Positions 19,640 to 28,692 of a stretch of DNA of 64,000 bases are shown piece after piece. The position numbers were made by a program, and so were the translations under genes. The stretch comes from Symbiodinium natans. Lineage: Eukaryota > Sar > Dinophyceae > Suessiales > Symbiodiniaceae. The stretch lies in contig CAJNDS010002495.1 of assembly GCA_905221605.1 (NCBI GenBank), positions 213,214-277,213 of the forward strand, written 5' to 3'. Every line of letters starts with the position of its first letter. Position 1 is the stretch's first letter. A model generated the notes under the pieces. The model worked only from the letters and a program-made list of their open reading frames with translations, ran no database searches and was not told the origin of the DNA.

Positions 19640-20252
19640 GCGACAGTACGGGCGGCTTCACATTGACTTCAAAGCAATCTGGGCAGGCACCAACTCCTGA
19701 CAGGTCGACTCCTTGCTTAAGTAGGTTTACCACTCCCAAATCATCGTAGTGGTACTGCTTGAGCAATTCTTCCCAGAGCAATATCTTTTTCCCTTTGATC
19801 ACTTTCTGCATCCATTGGGGCATCTCCGCATGAAGGGCATCCTCGCGTTTTTGTAGTTGCTTCCCCAAGATCTCCGCCTTGAGCAACGCCGTCTTTCTCT
19901 TCAAGAGCACATGTGAAGTGGAATTCTCAAGAACAAAGTCGATGGCTTCCAAGGTGTGTCTGCAAACAGGGTTCACAGTGTCAACCGGATGCTTAAGGGC
20001 CGTTGCTTCCTTCACCAAGCACCAACCTTGCAAACGACCTCTTGGCCCCCCGCTGCACCACCAGATTCCGGGGCCGAAAGAACTTTTGCGCCCTCGAGGG
20101 GCACTTTGGAGCACGGCAGGTCCACTACGCGGTCGTACTCGGAGATCAAGGGGGTTGCCTTCCGGGACTGCCGGCCCTGTGCCGCCAAAGTGAGCGCACG
20201 AGCGGGCAAGACAGCTGTAAACACCAGGCCTCGCGTCTGAAGATCTGCGCAA
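19605..20252 (-). CDS. RT N-terminal linker region of element B
   Basis: A 215-aa frame matching the linker that lies between methyltransferase and RT in A and C: a CR..LEAIDFVLENSTSHVL-like segment, a run of Lys/Glu-rich helix with LWEELLKQYHYDDLGVVNLL, and GVDLSGVG. Comparable helices occur in A (LLLEKIASSIGWVDMGVF) and C (LLKRIAESLDWPDKQ). Function unknown; it probably connects methyltransferase and polymerase in one polyprotein. Its N-terminal part is read through the overlap with 20012-21094 and may be out of frame. Confidence 0.65.
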   Translation of the reverse strand: MRRSSDARPGVYSCLARSCAHFGGTGPAVPEGNPLDLRVRPRSGPAVLQSAPRGRKSSFGPGIWWCSGGPRGRLQGWCLVKEATALKHPVDTVNPVCRHTLEAIDFVLENSTSHVLLKRKTALLKAEILGKQLQKREDALHAEMPQWMQKVIKGKKILLWEELLKQYHYDDLGVVNLLKQGVDLSGVGACPDCFEVNVKPPVLSRDQLLEYSRRG

Positions 20253-21094
20253 AGAAGATCGGCCCAGCGCTCGACCAGAAGGAGGGGGTACTGCGCCTCG
20301 AGGTGTGTGTCAAACGTCCAGCCGGAAGTTGACCAGCGCACTTTCCAGGGGGCGTGCTCATGGGAGCCGGAACAACGGCGAGCCAGGGCAAGCAGAGCCC
20401 GGCAATTGGTGAGCAGCTTAGTGGTTTTGGGTCTTCGTCCGCCATGCTCGCAAGAATCGAAAACGACCTCGTACAGCTGGGCATGGTGAAAAGGAGCGCG
20501 GGGATCGCCTCGGGCCAGGTGAGCGAGCACAGCCCAAAACCAAGAGTTCTCCGGGTTCTCAATCGTGAAGTACACGCCAGCTTTAAGGCACCAATTCAAA
20601 AGCCGCCAGCAAAACCGATACAGTCTGTTTGCAGATTGCACACGTTCGTAGCTGATACTGCCCCGCGGCAACGAAGGCAACCCTAGAGGATGTAGGCCGG
20701 AACGTAGCGGCTGAGGTTGCGGTGCCCCCTGTCGCACCAGGAACTTAGGCACAGGACGCCCCCTAGCACGACTCGCCGTACCACATGGTGGTCCCAAGTG
20801 TAGATACACAGGGTGCGTCACCTGAAGCTGTTCAAGAACAAGGTTCTGCGACTCGTCGGAAGAGAGGTCCAAGCGCATGGTGGGGACCAATGGTTTGTTC
20901 GGCAAATGATCCACCGCAAGGGCTTGGAAACCATTGGCATGCAGCGCTGCGGACAGACTGCCACTCCCGCTAAAGAGCTCCCGTCGGAACCTCAGGCGTT
21001 GGGAGGCTGTCTGGGCGAGGAGGGTCGTCGAAGCGTCGGCAGGGAGCATGAATCCCAAACCATGAGCGCTGAGAATCAAGTTTGCGCGAGTCAC
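20012..21094 (-). CDS. C5-methyltransferase-like domain of element B
   Basis: A 360-aa frame with the clearest methyltransferase motifs of the three elements: RELFSGSGSLSAALHANGF (motif I, FxGxG type), ALAVDH, HLGPPCGTASRARG (motif IV with PPC), a PLGLP segment, FTIENPENSWFW (ENP, in the place of motif VI ENV) and RCSGSHEHAPW. These are hallmarks of cytosine-C5 methyltransferase-like folds. I see no obvious motif IX/X, so the domain may be short or divergent. Acting on element DNA, or on RNA-DNA intermediates, is inference. A conserved Cys-rich tail (TNCRALL, RCSGSHEH) is shared with A. Confidence 0.75.
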   Translation of the reverse strand: MTRANLILSAHGLGFMLPADASTTLLAQTASQRLRFRRELFSGSGSLSAALHANGFQALAVDHLPNKPLVPTMRLDLSSDESQNLVLEQLQVTHPVYLHLGPPCGTASRARGRPVPKFLVRQGAPQPQPLRSGLHPLGLPSLPRGSISYERVQSANRLYRFCWRLLNWCLKAGVYFTIENPENSWFWAVLAHLARGDPRAPFHHAQLYEVVFDSCEHGGRRPKTTKLLTNCRALLALARRCSGSHEHAPWKVRWSTSGWTFDTHLEAQYPLLLVERWADLLCADLQTRGLVFTAVLPARALTLAAQGRQSRKATPLISEYDRVVDLPCSKVPLEGAKVLSAPESGGAAGGQEVVCKVGAW

Positions 21095-21665
21095 GAACTG
21101 AAAAAGCGATCAAAACCACTCGGCGACCTTTGTTGGGCAGAGTTGCATGCCTCACTTTGCGTGCACAAAAGCATGCTGGGCCAGGTATGACGGGTAACAG
21201 CCGCCCTTTCAAAACCACCTCCTCGTGCTTAAAGTCCACGGAGCCACTTGAGTCCTCGATCCAAACTTCCCCTCCGGAGAAAATCCCAGGAGGGCCCAGA
21301 CCGAACACAGCATTCTCACTGCTGGGGTCGTTATGACTGTCTACGTGGGGGAATGTCTCCACGCCTTCCATGATGACGATCGAAGAAAAGGTGAGGCCAG
21401 GGCATCTTTGTTTAACAAAACGTGTCATGACCTTAGTGCTTGTCGCAAAAGTTGTACAAGAATTCCTCAGTCCAACCATTCCGCCATGGACCCACAAGCC
21501 AGTTCCGAAAGCTTTACCTTCGGTAGCAGCACGGCCCTCTGTAGGGGGCTTGACTGTAGGCAGAAGATCAAAAAGCTGTAAGAGATGGGCCGAATCGTTG
21601 GACTCCTTTCTCATGCACTGACACGCGAACATCTCGGCAGCATGGCAGACCTGTTTATCCGCCAC
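20970..21665 (-). CDS. 2OG-Fe(II) oxygenase-like domain of element B
   Basis: A 231-aa frame holding the whole domain: an N-terminal helix (LLQLFDLLP), GKAFGTG, VGLRNS, a strand ending in SIVIMEGVETFPHVDSHND (HxD), FSGGEVWIED, a distal His in KVRHATLPN and the 2-oxoglutarate-type Arg in GRRVVLIAFS. Spacing from HxD to the distal His is about 70 residues, within the range usual for this fold. Known relatives of the fold include TET/JBP base dioxygenases and AlkB; which branch this belongs to cannot be said by eye. It lies directly before the methyltransferase frame, which overlaps it by about 125 bases. Confidence 0.7.
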   Translation of the reverse strand: MADKQVCHAAEMFACQCMRKESNDSAHLLQLFDLLPTVKPPTEGRAATEGKAFGTGLWVHGGMVGLRNSCTTFATSTKVMTRFVKQRCPGLTFSSIVIMEGVETFPHVDSHNDPSSENAVFGLGPPGIFSGGEVWIEDSSGSVDFKHEEVVLKGRLLPVIPGPACFCARKVRHATLPNKGRRVVLIAFSVRDSRKLDSQRSWFGIHAPCRRFDDPPRPDSLPTPEVPTGAL

Positions 21666-21725
21666 ATCCGCCTCGAAGGACGGCTTAGTTTCCTTCGGAG
21701 AGTGCGTCGCGCTCCCCGGACACCA

Positions 21726-22031
21726 TCACTGCGCAGCTTTGGTGCAGGCGTGGCCTGGGTGGTTACCACCACATCCTTTCCACCAACAAACATGGAAGCC
21801 ACGTCCACACCGATTCTTTTTGTTGACTTTGAAGCCACAAGTGCCGACATTGTAAGCAAAGCAAACCGGTTGATCATTCACCTTGGTCTGCGCACCCTCG
21901 GGGACCTGGATGCCACTGCCTTTGCCTTTGCCTTTCCGGCCACGGCCCACGGCCTTTTCCTCGTCCGCGCCCCCGTCCTCGACCTCGACCCCAATCGCCA
22001 TCCTCGTCAAAGGCGCGCTTGGAACTGCCAC
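21726..22031 (-). CDS. Gag zinc-finger segment of element B (displaced frame)
   Basis: A 101-aa frame with a basic GRGRKGKGKGSG tract and a finger starting QPVCFAYNVGTC, then CGRGFHVCWWKGC and HPGHAC. The pattern C-x7-C-x9-C-x3-H plus a second Cys/His cluster matches the end of element A Gag. The main Gag frame loses this part because of a frame change in the Gly-Arg tract near 21900-22030. Confidence 0.7.
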   Translation of the reverse strand: MAVPSAPLTRMAIGVEVEDGGADEEKAVGRGRKGKGKGSGIQVPEGAQTKVNDQPVCFAYNVGTCGFKVNKKNRCGRGFHVCWWKGCGGNHPGHACTKAAQ

Positions 22032-22938
22032 CTTGAGGGAGATGAGTCAAGAACTGGAGGACCTCGGGACTGTCGCTGAGGCGCTTGATCTCTTTGTCTA
22101 AGGGTTTAGGCTGACCGGGCTGCGGCTGAAGCTGCCCCAACAAGTTTGAAGCTGCGAGGGTGAACATGTGCCGATCAGCTGCCACAATCTGGGTCAAAGC
22201 GATGGGGTGATATCCTGGTGGAGCAGGGCGTTGAAGGACCACGTAGAGTTTGTGCGACCACCCCTCCAGGGTAGCATAGGAGGCCATGCCGGCAATGTCA
22301 AACGCGAGGCTCCTTCGTGACCACGCCTGCCGCAAGGTGAGCTCGGACCCCGTATCACAGGAGATCAAGTCCTCGCCCTTTGCAGCGATCTTCAAGTTCC
22401 CATCCGCATCTATGGCCAGCGTCTTGTCCGGCTTGCTTGCCTGGATCTCTTGTTCTCTGCTGGTGAACTTCCCTGGTGGAATGTATGCTAAGACTCCCGT
22501 TTCCAGCATTTCCACGATCTGGTCGACGATGCGGTGTGAAGGCGTAGTTTGTGGGTCAAAAATGACTCCTGGCAGCCGTTTCTCTTGCGCCTTTTGTCTA
22601 GAGAGACGCTCCGCGGTTGGCATCTTTCTGGTCAGGATCTCGGTAGTCGGCTCGACTCTTGTCTTCATGTCGTTGATGCCCAGTGCCTGGGATTCAAAGA
22701 GGATCCTTCGCAAACAAGACAGCTGATGGTGGTTTGGCGCAGTTGCGAAGACATTCCTAACCCAGTTCTGAAAATCCTCCTCCGAAATCGAGGTGGGGGA
22801 TGCGCCAACTGCAAAGGCCATGGATCCGAATGTTTTGTATCCCTGACCCGTCAGCTCATCGAAGACGTCGTTGTTGAGGCCGACCTTGTCGCACCGTTCT
22901 TTGAAGGCTGCCTCGGAATCTAGCGTCACCCCTGCCAT
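21874..22938 (-). CDS. Gag-like protein of element B
   Basis: A 354-aa frame with the same N-terminal fold as A and C (AFKERCDKVGLNNDVFDEL, then a SMAFAVGAS segment), VEPTTEILTRKMPTAERL, AADRHMFTLAASN and a Gly-Arg/Lys tract (GRGRGRGRGRGKGRG). It then reads out of frame into a non-conserved tail. The true C-terminus is the zinc finger at 21726-22031. The nearby codon count of the repeated GR tract makes slippage a natural cause of the break. About 540 bp separate it from the recombinase; that gap (22939-23480) shows no supported gene. Confidence 0.75.
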   Translation of the reverse strand: MAGVTLDSEAAFKERCDKVGLNNDVFDELTGQGYKTFGSMAFAVGASPTSISEEDFQNWVRNVFATAPNHHQLSCLRRILFESQALGINDMKTRVEPTTEILTRKMPTAERLSRQKAQEKRLPGVIFDPQTTPSHRIVDQIVEMLETGVLAYIPPGKFTSREQEIQASKPDKTLAIDADGNLKIAAKGEDLISCDTGSELTLRQAWSRRSLAFDIAGMASYATLEGWSHKLYVVLQRPAPPGYHPIALTQIVAADRHMFTLAASNLLGQLQPQPGQPKPLDKEIKRLSDSPEVLQFLTHLPQGGSSKRAFDEDGDWGRGRGRGRGRGKGRGPWPERQRQRQWHPGPRGCADQGE

Positions 22939-23480
22939 GGCTGCGTCCTACTTTTTTGGGAGACCTAGCTAGCCTCTCTCTTGGATCCTGGAGTGTTTCC
23001 AGGTAGAGCAGTCTGCGCGAAGTTCACAATCAGAGCTTCCGATGAAACTCACCTTCATCGGTACAAGTCAATCGCATTCAGCAGGAGGCAAACTTACTCG
23101 CAACGACATGTTCGTCCTTCCTGGCTTTCTCTGCTTCCAGCGGATGAGCTTTCCGCTGGTAGTGAGATTTAACTGATCCAAAATCGTGTGGAAGGATCGG
23201 AACACAACTTCAAGAAGTGTCGCATGTAGCACAGGAAAGGATCTAGCCCAGATTTTGCGGGTCACAGATTCCCGCAATGTTTCGGCTGGGATTCCGGCAG
23301 ACAAGATCTCTGCCGGTCGCCGTCCATCCACATCACAGCACGTGCAAATGTCAGTAAGCAGAGAGCAAATGAAGTGCACCAGCTGTGCATGCTGTGTACG
23401 TATACTAGCGCAACCGCCGTTCGCTTCCGGCCGGGTGAGTTTCCCGACCGGTCGGCAACTCCCCATTTCTTTCAGTCGGA

Positions 23481-25241
23481 TTAGCGCCTGCGTCCATCCC
23501 TAGCACGGCTGCACTGGATACAGCAGTCCGGATCTTCCGCCGCTGCACCAGCCTCTTCAAAAGCGTTATAGGCGCATGTCTTAACTCGACCACAATAAAA
23601 CTCGACGCCACCAGGACCATCCTTCAAGCAATGGACAATTCCAGAAACCCGATGGACGAAGACCTCTCCAGCCTGAACAGGCTCATCAAAAGGGGCCCGG
23701 CACCTGCGTGCAGGATTCAAGTTCCCCGCAGCCGGTACTCTATGGGCCTCTTCGCTGCCGGACGACGAGTCCTCGGATCCCTCGGAATCTCCCATGGCGC
23801 CAGATTGATCATCATCACAAAGCCCATCAGCTCGCCTGCTACGCTCCGCGCGTAGAGACTCCTCTCCTCCCGGTGCGTCAAATTCATTGGCCACACGCAA
23901 AATGCGCTGCACCTCAGAAAGGTCAGGCTCATAACGCCCACTCTGGATTGTCCGGAACATCGATAGGATCTTCCCGTACAGCGACGTATAAGATTGCCTG
24001 GAATAGGTCAGAGGGCTGCGATCCTTTGGTTTCACGTGGTGCCCAACCAAACGCTGCTCGGCACTGGTAAACTTCACAACAGAGCTCCGCGCCGTCCAAG
24101 TGGGCAATGTGGCTTTGCACGAGTGAGAGCTAATGCGTTGCAAAGTTTCTTCAGGGTGTTGCTTCCGCATCAAAAAGTCCCATAACCAGATCGTTGCTTC
24201 TGATGAAGACATTGGCACTGCAGCCCAATCACCAGTCGCCTCTCGCCATGACGGGAGTGTGAAATCATCCAGCGTCAACCTACACTCTTTCCGTGCCGCC
24301 AGCCACGCCGAGCCCCAGGCGTGCTTGATGCCCGAGCCTATCGCCACATATGGGAGGAAGGTAGTTTTTGCATCCTCTGTCATGGTGGTCTTTGAAGAAA
24401 GACCCATAGCGACAATCAGCACCACACATCCGTCCATTTGAAGCTCAATGGATCTGAGCCGCTGCGCGTCACTCCATCGAGCTCCCGAATGCAAACAAAA
24501 CAACAGCTGCCCAGAGATGCAGGCCTCATATGCAACAGCTCCACAGCAAAAATCTTCCAGATCCGCAGTCATTGCCACGGTAAGTTCAGATGCCTGCTTC
24601 TTCGGCCGCTTTTTAAGAAACATATCCTGTGCCACACCACGTACTCTGGCACTAAGGACTTGTTCAGGCAGCATATTCCGGAAGATTGCCACAGAATGAA
24701 GAAAACGAATCGCCTCCAAAAAGTGCCTGGCAGAGGTCGGTCCTTGCTGATCTTCCCTGAGGGTCTTGACGTAGTCGTAGATCACCTGTTCGCTAGCGGA
24801 CCAAGGAGACTCACACCCATGATTGAGTGCCCATAAGAAGTATTTCTCCAGCGATCCACATCTCTTTTGCAAAGTAGAAGTTGCCTTGCTCCTGAAGGAA
24901 TCAGCAAACGACTGCCTCAATTCTTGGTCATCCATCACGCGGGTTGCCAAAGTCGCCAGGCTTTGACCCATCCTAGTAGCATCCAGATCGTACATGATCA
25001 TGTATTTGAAACGTTTCAATGCATGCACTCGTTGGTCAGACTCCTCACGCAAGACAGGCAACCTCTGCAGCAGTCTTCGAGTGGTCCCTAAAATCTTAAC
25101 AGGAGCAGACACGGGATGGGTGTTGGCCTCGCAAGACTCGAAAACATCACGCATTCCAATAAATGTCATACTTTCTCGCCCGCGAAGATCCCAGACTTGA
25201 TTATAGCTGCCCCAACCAGAACAAAAATCTTTCATCCGCAA
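23481..25241 (-). CDS. Tyrosine recombinase of element B (open frame)
   Basis: A 586-aa frame with a complete catalytic set: SGARWSDAQRL (Arg), SSHSCKAT (His-x-x-Lys), LVGHHV (His) and SPLTYSRQSY (Tyr nucleophile). An N-terminal helical core-binding-like part precedes it. After the Tyr there is an IQSGRYEPD helix end, an acidic Ser/Glu-rich linker, and a C-terminal domain with FVHRVSGIVHCLKD, FYCGRVKTC and CCIQC. This tail is shared with A and C. It would integrate element DNA through recombination of circular cDNA. The first residues overlap the start of the 322-bp direct repeat, so the true start may be the internal Met in MTFIGMRDVF. Confidence 0.88.
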   Translation of the reverse strand: MRMKDFCSGWGSYNQVWDLRGRESMTFIGMRDVFESCEANTHPVSAPVKILGTTRRLLQRLPVLREESDQRVHALKRFKYMIMYDLDATRMGQSLATLATRVMDDQELRQSFADSFRSKATSTLQKRCGSLEKYFLWALNHGCESPWSASEQVIYDYVKTLREDQQGPTSARHFLEAIRFLHSVAIFRNMLPEQVLSARVRGVAQDMFLKKRPKKQASELTVAMTADLEDFCCGAVAYEACISGQLLFCLHSGARWSDAQRLRSIELQMDGCVVLIVAMGLSSKTTMTEDAKTTFLPYVAIGSGIKHAWGSAWLAARKECRLTLDDFTLPSWREATGDWAAVPMSSSEATIWLWDFLMRKQHPEETLQRISSHSCKATLPTWTARSSVVKFTSAEQRLVGHHVKPKDRSPLTYSRQSYTSLYGKILSMFRTIQSGRYEPDLSEVQRILRVANEFDAPGGEESLRAERSRRADGLCDDDQSGAMGDSEGSEDSSSGSEEAHRVPAAGNLNPARRCRAPFDEPVQAGEVFVHRVSGIVHCLKDGPGGVEFYCGRVKTCAYNAFEEAGAAAEDPDCCIQCSRARDGRRR

Positions 25242-25522
25242 CGGTATAACTTCTGCCCGCAGGCGAGCTACAGAGAATTATCCAACATTCAATCTCGAGG
25301 GGAAACGCGTTGAACTCAGCATTAAAAATATCGGATTCCCAAATCACGCAAATCTAACTCATCACACTTCACACTCTAACACATGCGCACTTTTTCTTCA
25401 TCGGCACGCCGAGAAAATGGGGAAAGTACGTCATGCCACTTTTTAAGTGGCCTGCATTATGGCACATGTAGTGCCATCGGCCCTCTGACACAACTGATGT
25501 GTCGGCCCCGTTCATCTCCCCC
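25201..25522. repeat. 322-bp direct repeat, copy 1, with four short hairpins
   Basis: Nearly identical (about two visible mismatches) to 25790-26111. It contains a TCGGC-AC-GCCGA hairpin (25401-25412) and three 17-nt hairpins: 25435-25451 (GCCACTT/AAGTGGC), 25460-25476 (TGGCAC/GTGCCA) and 25487-25503 (GACACA/TGTGTC). It overlaps the 5' end of the element B recombinase frame. Such ends resemble split direct repeats or recombinase sites of tyrosine-recombinase retroelements. Confidence 0.85.
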
Positions 25523-25789
25523 GGGTTGGGAGGGTGGGAAAGAAATTTCCTTGCTTTGCTGACTGCTGAGCCAAGCTCTGGAATGCAAGCGAAATTTCAA
25601 TCACAAATTTAAACAATCCTGAACAACACATGTCCCAAGAATGTGTCATGCATACAAAAGCAAAGTGCTGTTGAATATTAAAATTCCAAACTTTTGTTCT
25701 GGCCCAAAATTGCTTAAAGATACTCTCCGACAGACAATTTTGGTTTTGGTGCAACTATAAGGCAACGTCATGCAAGCATGAAGTATAGC
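25523..25789. other. 267-bp AT-rich spacer between the direct repeats
   Basis: Single-copy in the window, visibly more AT-rich than its surroundings, with no supported gene. Its edges coincide exactly with the ends of the 322-bp repeats. Confidence 0.6.
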
Positions 25790-26111
25790 TTATAGCTGCC
25801 CCAACCAGAACAAAAATCTTTCATCCGCAATGGTATAACTTCTGCCCGCAGGCGAGCTACAGAGAATTATCCAACATTCAATCTCGAGGGAAAACGCGTT
25901 GAACTCAGCATTAAAAATATCGGATTCCCAAATCACGCAAATCTAACTCATCACACTTCACACTCTAACACATGCGCACTTTTTCTTCATCGGCACGCCG
26001 AGAAAATGGGGAAAGTACGTCATGCCACTTTTTAAGTGGCCTGCATTATGGCACATGTAGTGCCATCGGCCCTCTGACACAACTGATGTGTCGGCCCCGT
26101 TCATCTCCCCC
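25790..26111. repeat. 322-bp direct repeat, copy 2
   Basis: Second copy of 25201-25522, with the same hairpins at 26024-26040, 26049-26065 and 26076-26092. It ends only 21 bp from the RNase H stop codon of element C, so C's own 3' untranslated region has been lost or replaced at this junction. Confidence 0.85.
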
Positions 26112-26131
26112 ACTTCTCTTTGGCCGGCGCA

Positions 26132-27232
26132 TCAAGTGCTTTCAAGAGTGCAATAGGTCATCGGACATTTGACCTCGTCGCGCAAGAACTCCCCTAGGTA
26201 CCGCAGTTTCTCCCACTCACCCCGGGAGGGGGCATCGGAAGGGTTACTTTCACTGGCAACCCTGTGGAACCATGCTAGGCACGGCGCCGCCTCGTCCGCA
26301 GCCTCTAGTTGCATGAGCAGCTCACGCCAGGAGGTATCAGCCGCATTCCCGTTGATACACGAGCTGTGGACACCCGTATGGTCAACGAAGAAGAAGACCC
26401 TGTTCCCTCCTAGTGCCCTGGACCACAAGACCCTGGCTAAGACCACGGCATACAACTCAACCTGGCCTATGATGTGCTTGCGCCCCCGTGCCCACCGTTG
26501 GATCAAGGCCTCAGGAACTTTGGCACCAAAGACACGGGGCTTCGACCCCGGAGCGATGAGAACGCCTCCCACAGCCGCATGAAAGGAACTTCCACAGGGA
26601 TCGCATGCTCCATCGGTAAACACGAGGACTGGGGCAGATGCAGGGCTCGCTGAAAGCTGACGGGGAACCCCCTTCAAAAGGCGAGCACGTAGCAAAGCAA
26701 CCGCATCGAACTGTGACTGGCTCAGCTCCACACTGAATGCAGCCGCCCGCTCCAGGTTCCTCAAATCGGAAATGGCCAGACGGCCCGTGCGTCCCAACAT
26801 CTGCGACTCAAGAAATTGCAATCTCCCCAAAAGGGAGGGCACCTCGCGAACCAGCACCTTTCGATCCCTCAACACGCCTGCAAGTGTCTCACACATCGCC
26901 GCAGCCCGTTCCTGTTTGTTTGACACGCACACGTGCCCAAAGGACGGGTCACTTGTATCCAGGACAACTCCCAGCATCTCGCTAGCAGAGCTGAAAGGCT
27001 GCTCTTTGTCGCGCGATAGCGTGAACCCAAGAAGGTCCATGACCGAATGCACTGCATTATCAGTGCCCCCACTAAGCATCGCAGGAGCCATCGTTGGGTA
27101 GTCGTCATAGTAACATGCTGCTACCACGCCGACTTCCCAAAGGATCCGCTGCAGCAACAAGGACACTCGATTGAAGTGCATCACCGAAGCCGACGAACCG
27201 AAGGGCAAGGTGTTGCACGGAAATGCATACAC
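26132..27232 (-). CDS. RT catalytic region and RNase H of element C
   Basis: A 366-aa frame that begins in the RT at LPFGSSASVMHFNRVS, continues to the catalytic YYDDYP box, and then covers RNase H: LVFTDGACD (Asp), IGQVELYAVV (Glu), FFFVDHTG (Asp) and SNPSDAPSRG (Asp). It is preceded in the overlapping frame by the RT N-terminal half, so a frameshift near 27200 splits the polymerase just before the FGSSAS motif. Confidence 0.88.
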   Translation of the reverse strand: MYAFPCNTLPFGSSASVMHFNRVSLLLQRILWEVGVVAACYYDDYPTMAPAMLSGGTDNAVHSVMDLLGFTLSRDKEQPFSSASEMLGVVLDTSDPSFGHVCVSNKQERAAAMCETLAGVLRDRKVLVREVPSLLGRLQFLESQMLGRTGRLAISDLRNLERAAAFSVELSQSQFDAVALLRARLLKGVPRQLSASPASAPVLVFTDGACDPCGSSFHAAVGGVLIAPGSKPRVFGAKVPEALIQRWARGRKHIIGQVELYAVVLARVLWSRALGGNRVFFFVDHTGVHSSCINGNAADTSWRELLMQLEAADEAAPCLAWFHRVASESNPSDAPSRGEWEKLRYLGEFLRDEVKCPMTYCTLEST

Positions 27233-28692
27233 CGGTCGTCGGTAGGGTTTTTGAGAATCAGGACTGCTTTCGGCTTCTCTCCCGGGTGAAGAGGTAGTTG
27301 TTTGTAAGCTGCTCTAAGGTCATAGGTCTTCGTGAGTGGACGCAGTTTCTCGCGATCCGCCCAAACCTTGTGCAACCTGCCCTCGAGGGACGTACCGTCA
27401 CTCAACACAAACTTCACCCAACCGGAACCCAAGGCACACCGGAATACCTGCAGGCAAACCCAGCAAAGCTCATCCAGTGCTTTCAGGCTAACACGCTCGA
27501 AACACCCAAAACAGGAGTTCACGCCGGATTCGGAGAAGTCGTCGATTGGGCGAAGCTTTCCTTGCATTACACTGAAGCGGCGACAAGGCGACCACCCTTG
27601 CGGGTACACTTCTTCGAGCTGCTCTCTAGTGTAAGGACCATCAAGCCAAGCCTTTGATGTTGCATCTGCTTCTTCAAGAGTGACGTTCCACAGCTCTTGC
27701 GCATGCTCACCACAAACTTGGCTGGACACCTTGTCCCACAGAGAATCCCTCAAGATGGCCGCACCTTCCCAAAAATCTTGTTCGGAGCTAAGTGCCGGCT
27801 TCTCGTCAGGATGGAAGACCCCAGTGCACGGCATATAGCCAGTGAGTTTGAACCCCACCTCCAAGTCGTGATGAAGTTGCTTGTCAGGCCAATCAAGAGA
27901 TTCGGCAATGCGCTTAAGAAGGCACAGGCGCTTGCCTCCCAAGACACGCCTCACCGAAGGTTCAAGTTTTTGCTTCAGGGCACGCTCCTCGCCCTCAAGC
28001 TCAACAGCCCATTGTCTCCAGAGCCTGATTTTCTCCAGTCTCCGTCGCATAACCACTACCGGGCCTTGCACAAGGAGGTCGAAGAGCACACGAACCAGTC
28101 CGTCCGGAAGGGCCCTGGCAGTATCAAAGGGGTGATCAAGCTGCTTTGCCTCACGCACGAAAACCTCTGGAGATCGATACACACCGAAAGTGTAAAACCG
28201 ACAAGAAGCTGCATCCAACTGGAGCTCATCTCCCAGCTCACCTGCGCGGGTGTCGGCACCACCCCTTTCAACGGACACACGCAGCAGTTTAGACTTGGCA
28301 GGCACCTGCAACCAAGGTTTTTCCAAGCAGTACTTAGCATTCAGCGGGGGGGCTTCGGAGGAAGCCACTGACACGGTATGCGCAAATTCGCCGATGACAG
28401 GCGCGAAACGGCGACCTCGGGGCTGAACCTGCCCTGCTGCACGGGCAGTAGCTAGCTCAGAAGTCTGAAGCTTGCTCGGAAGAAGCTGACGCTCGGCAGC
28501 GACGTCATCGATGCAGGCAACAAGCCGTTCACAGAGAAGTTTTGGGTAGGCGGCCTCCAAAGCTGTGGCAGATGTGCCGTCCACAACCCAAGCATCATGC
28601 TTGGGGCAGCCCGGGCAGGGCCCGCTGAGACGACCCAAAACTGGGTGGGAGGACAGGAAAGCTGTAGCCTTCTTGCGTGTAGAACCATGCAA
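27181..28692 (-). CDS. RT N-terminal half and linker of element C
   Basis: A 503-aa frame starting near the end of the methyltransferase region (CPGCPKHDAWVVDG, comparable with CSGSHEHAPW in B), through the long helical linker (VYRSPEVFVREAK, FDTARALPDGLVRVL, LLKRIAESLDW), to the RT: QGWSPCRRFSVMQGKLRPID and KTYDLRAAYKQLPL. It loses frame immediately after KNPTDDRCMHF, where the neighbouring frame takes over with LPFGSSASV. The linker is similar in length and content to that of element A. Confidence 0.83.
   Translation of the reverse strand: MHGSTRKKATAFLSSHPVLGRLSGPCPGCPKHDAWVVDGTSATALEAAYPKLLCERLVACIDDVAAERQLLPSKLQTSELATARAAGQVQPRGRRFAPVIGEFAHTVSVASSEAPPLNAKYCLEKPWLQVPAKSKLLRVSVERGGADTRAGELGDELQLDAASCRFYTFGVYRSPEVFVREAKQLDHPFDTARALPDGLVRVLFDLLVQGPVVVMRRRLEKIRLWRQWAVELEGEERALKQKLEPSVRRVLGGKRLCLLKRIAESLDWPDKQLHHDLEVGFKLTGYMPCTGVFHPDEKPALSSEQDFWEGAAILRDSLWDKVSSQVCGEHAQELWNVTLEEADATSKAWLDGPYTREQLEEVYPQGWSPCRRFSVMQGKLRPIDDFSESGVNSCFGCFERVSLKALDELCWVCLQVFRCALGSGWVKFVLSDGTSLEGRLHKVWADREKLRPLTKTYDLRAAYKQLPLHPGEKPKAVLILKNPTDDRCMHFRATPCPSVRRLR

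Larger units (their letters stand above)
18134..25522 (-). mobile_element. DIRS-like retrotransposon, element B
   Basis: Minus-strand order: recombinase (23481-25241), Gag-like (21726-22938), 2OG oxygenase-like (20970-21665), methyltransferase-like (20012-21094), RT linker (19605-20252) and RT-RNase H (18134-19639). The recombinase and the RT-RNase H frames are each uninterrupted; frame changes lie near 19620, between 20012 and 20252, between 20970 and 21094, and in the Gag near 21900-22030. The left end is not defined by a visible repeat; the right end coincides with the first 322-bp direct repeat, which begins inside the first codons of the recombinase frame. It is the best-preserved copy for reading active-site residues. 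Confidence 0.78.
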
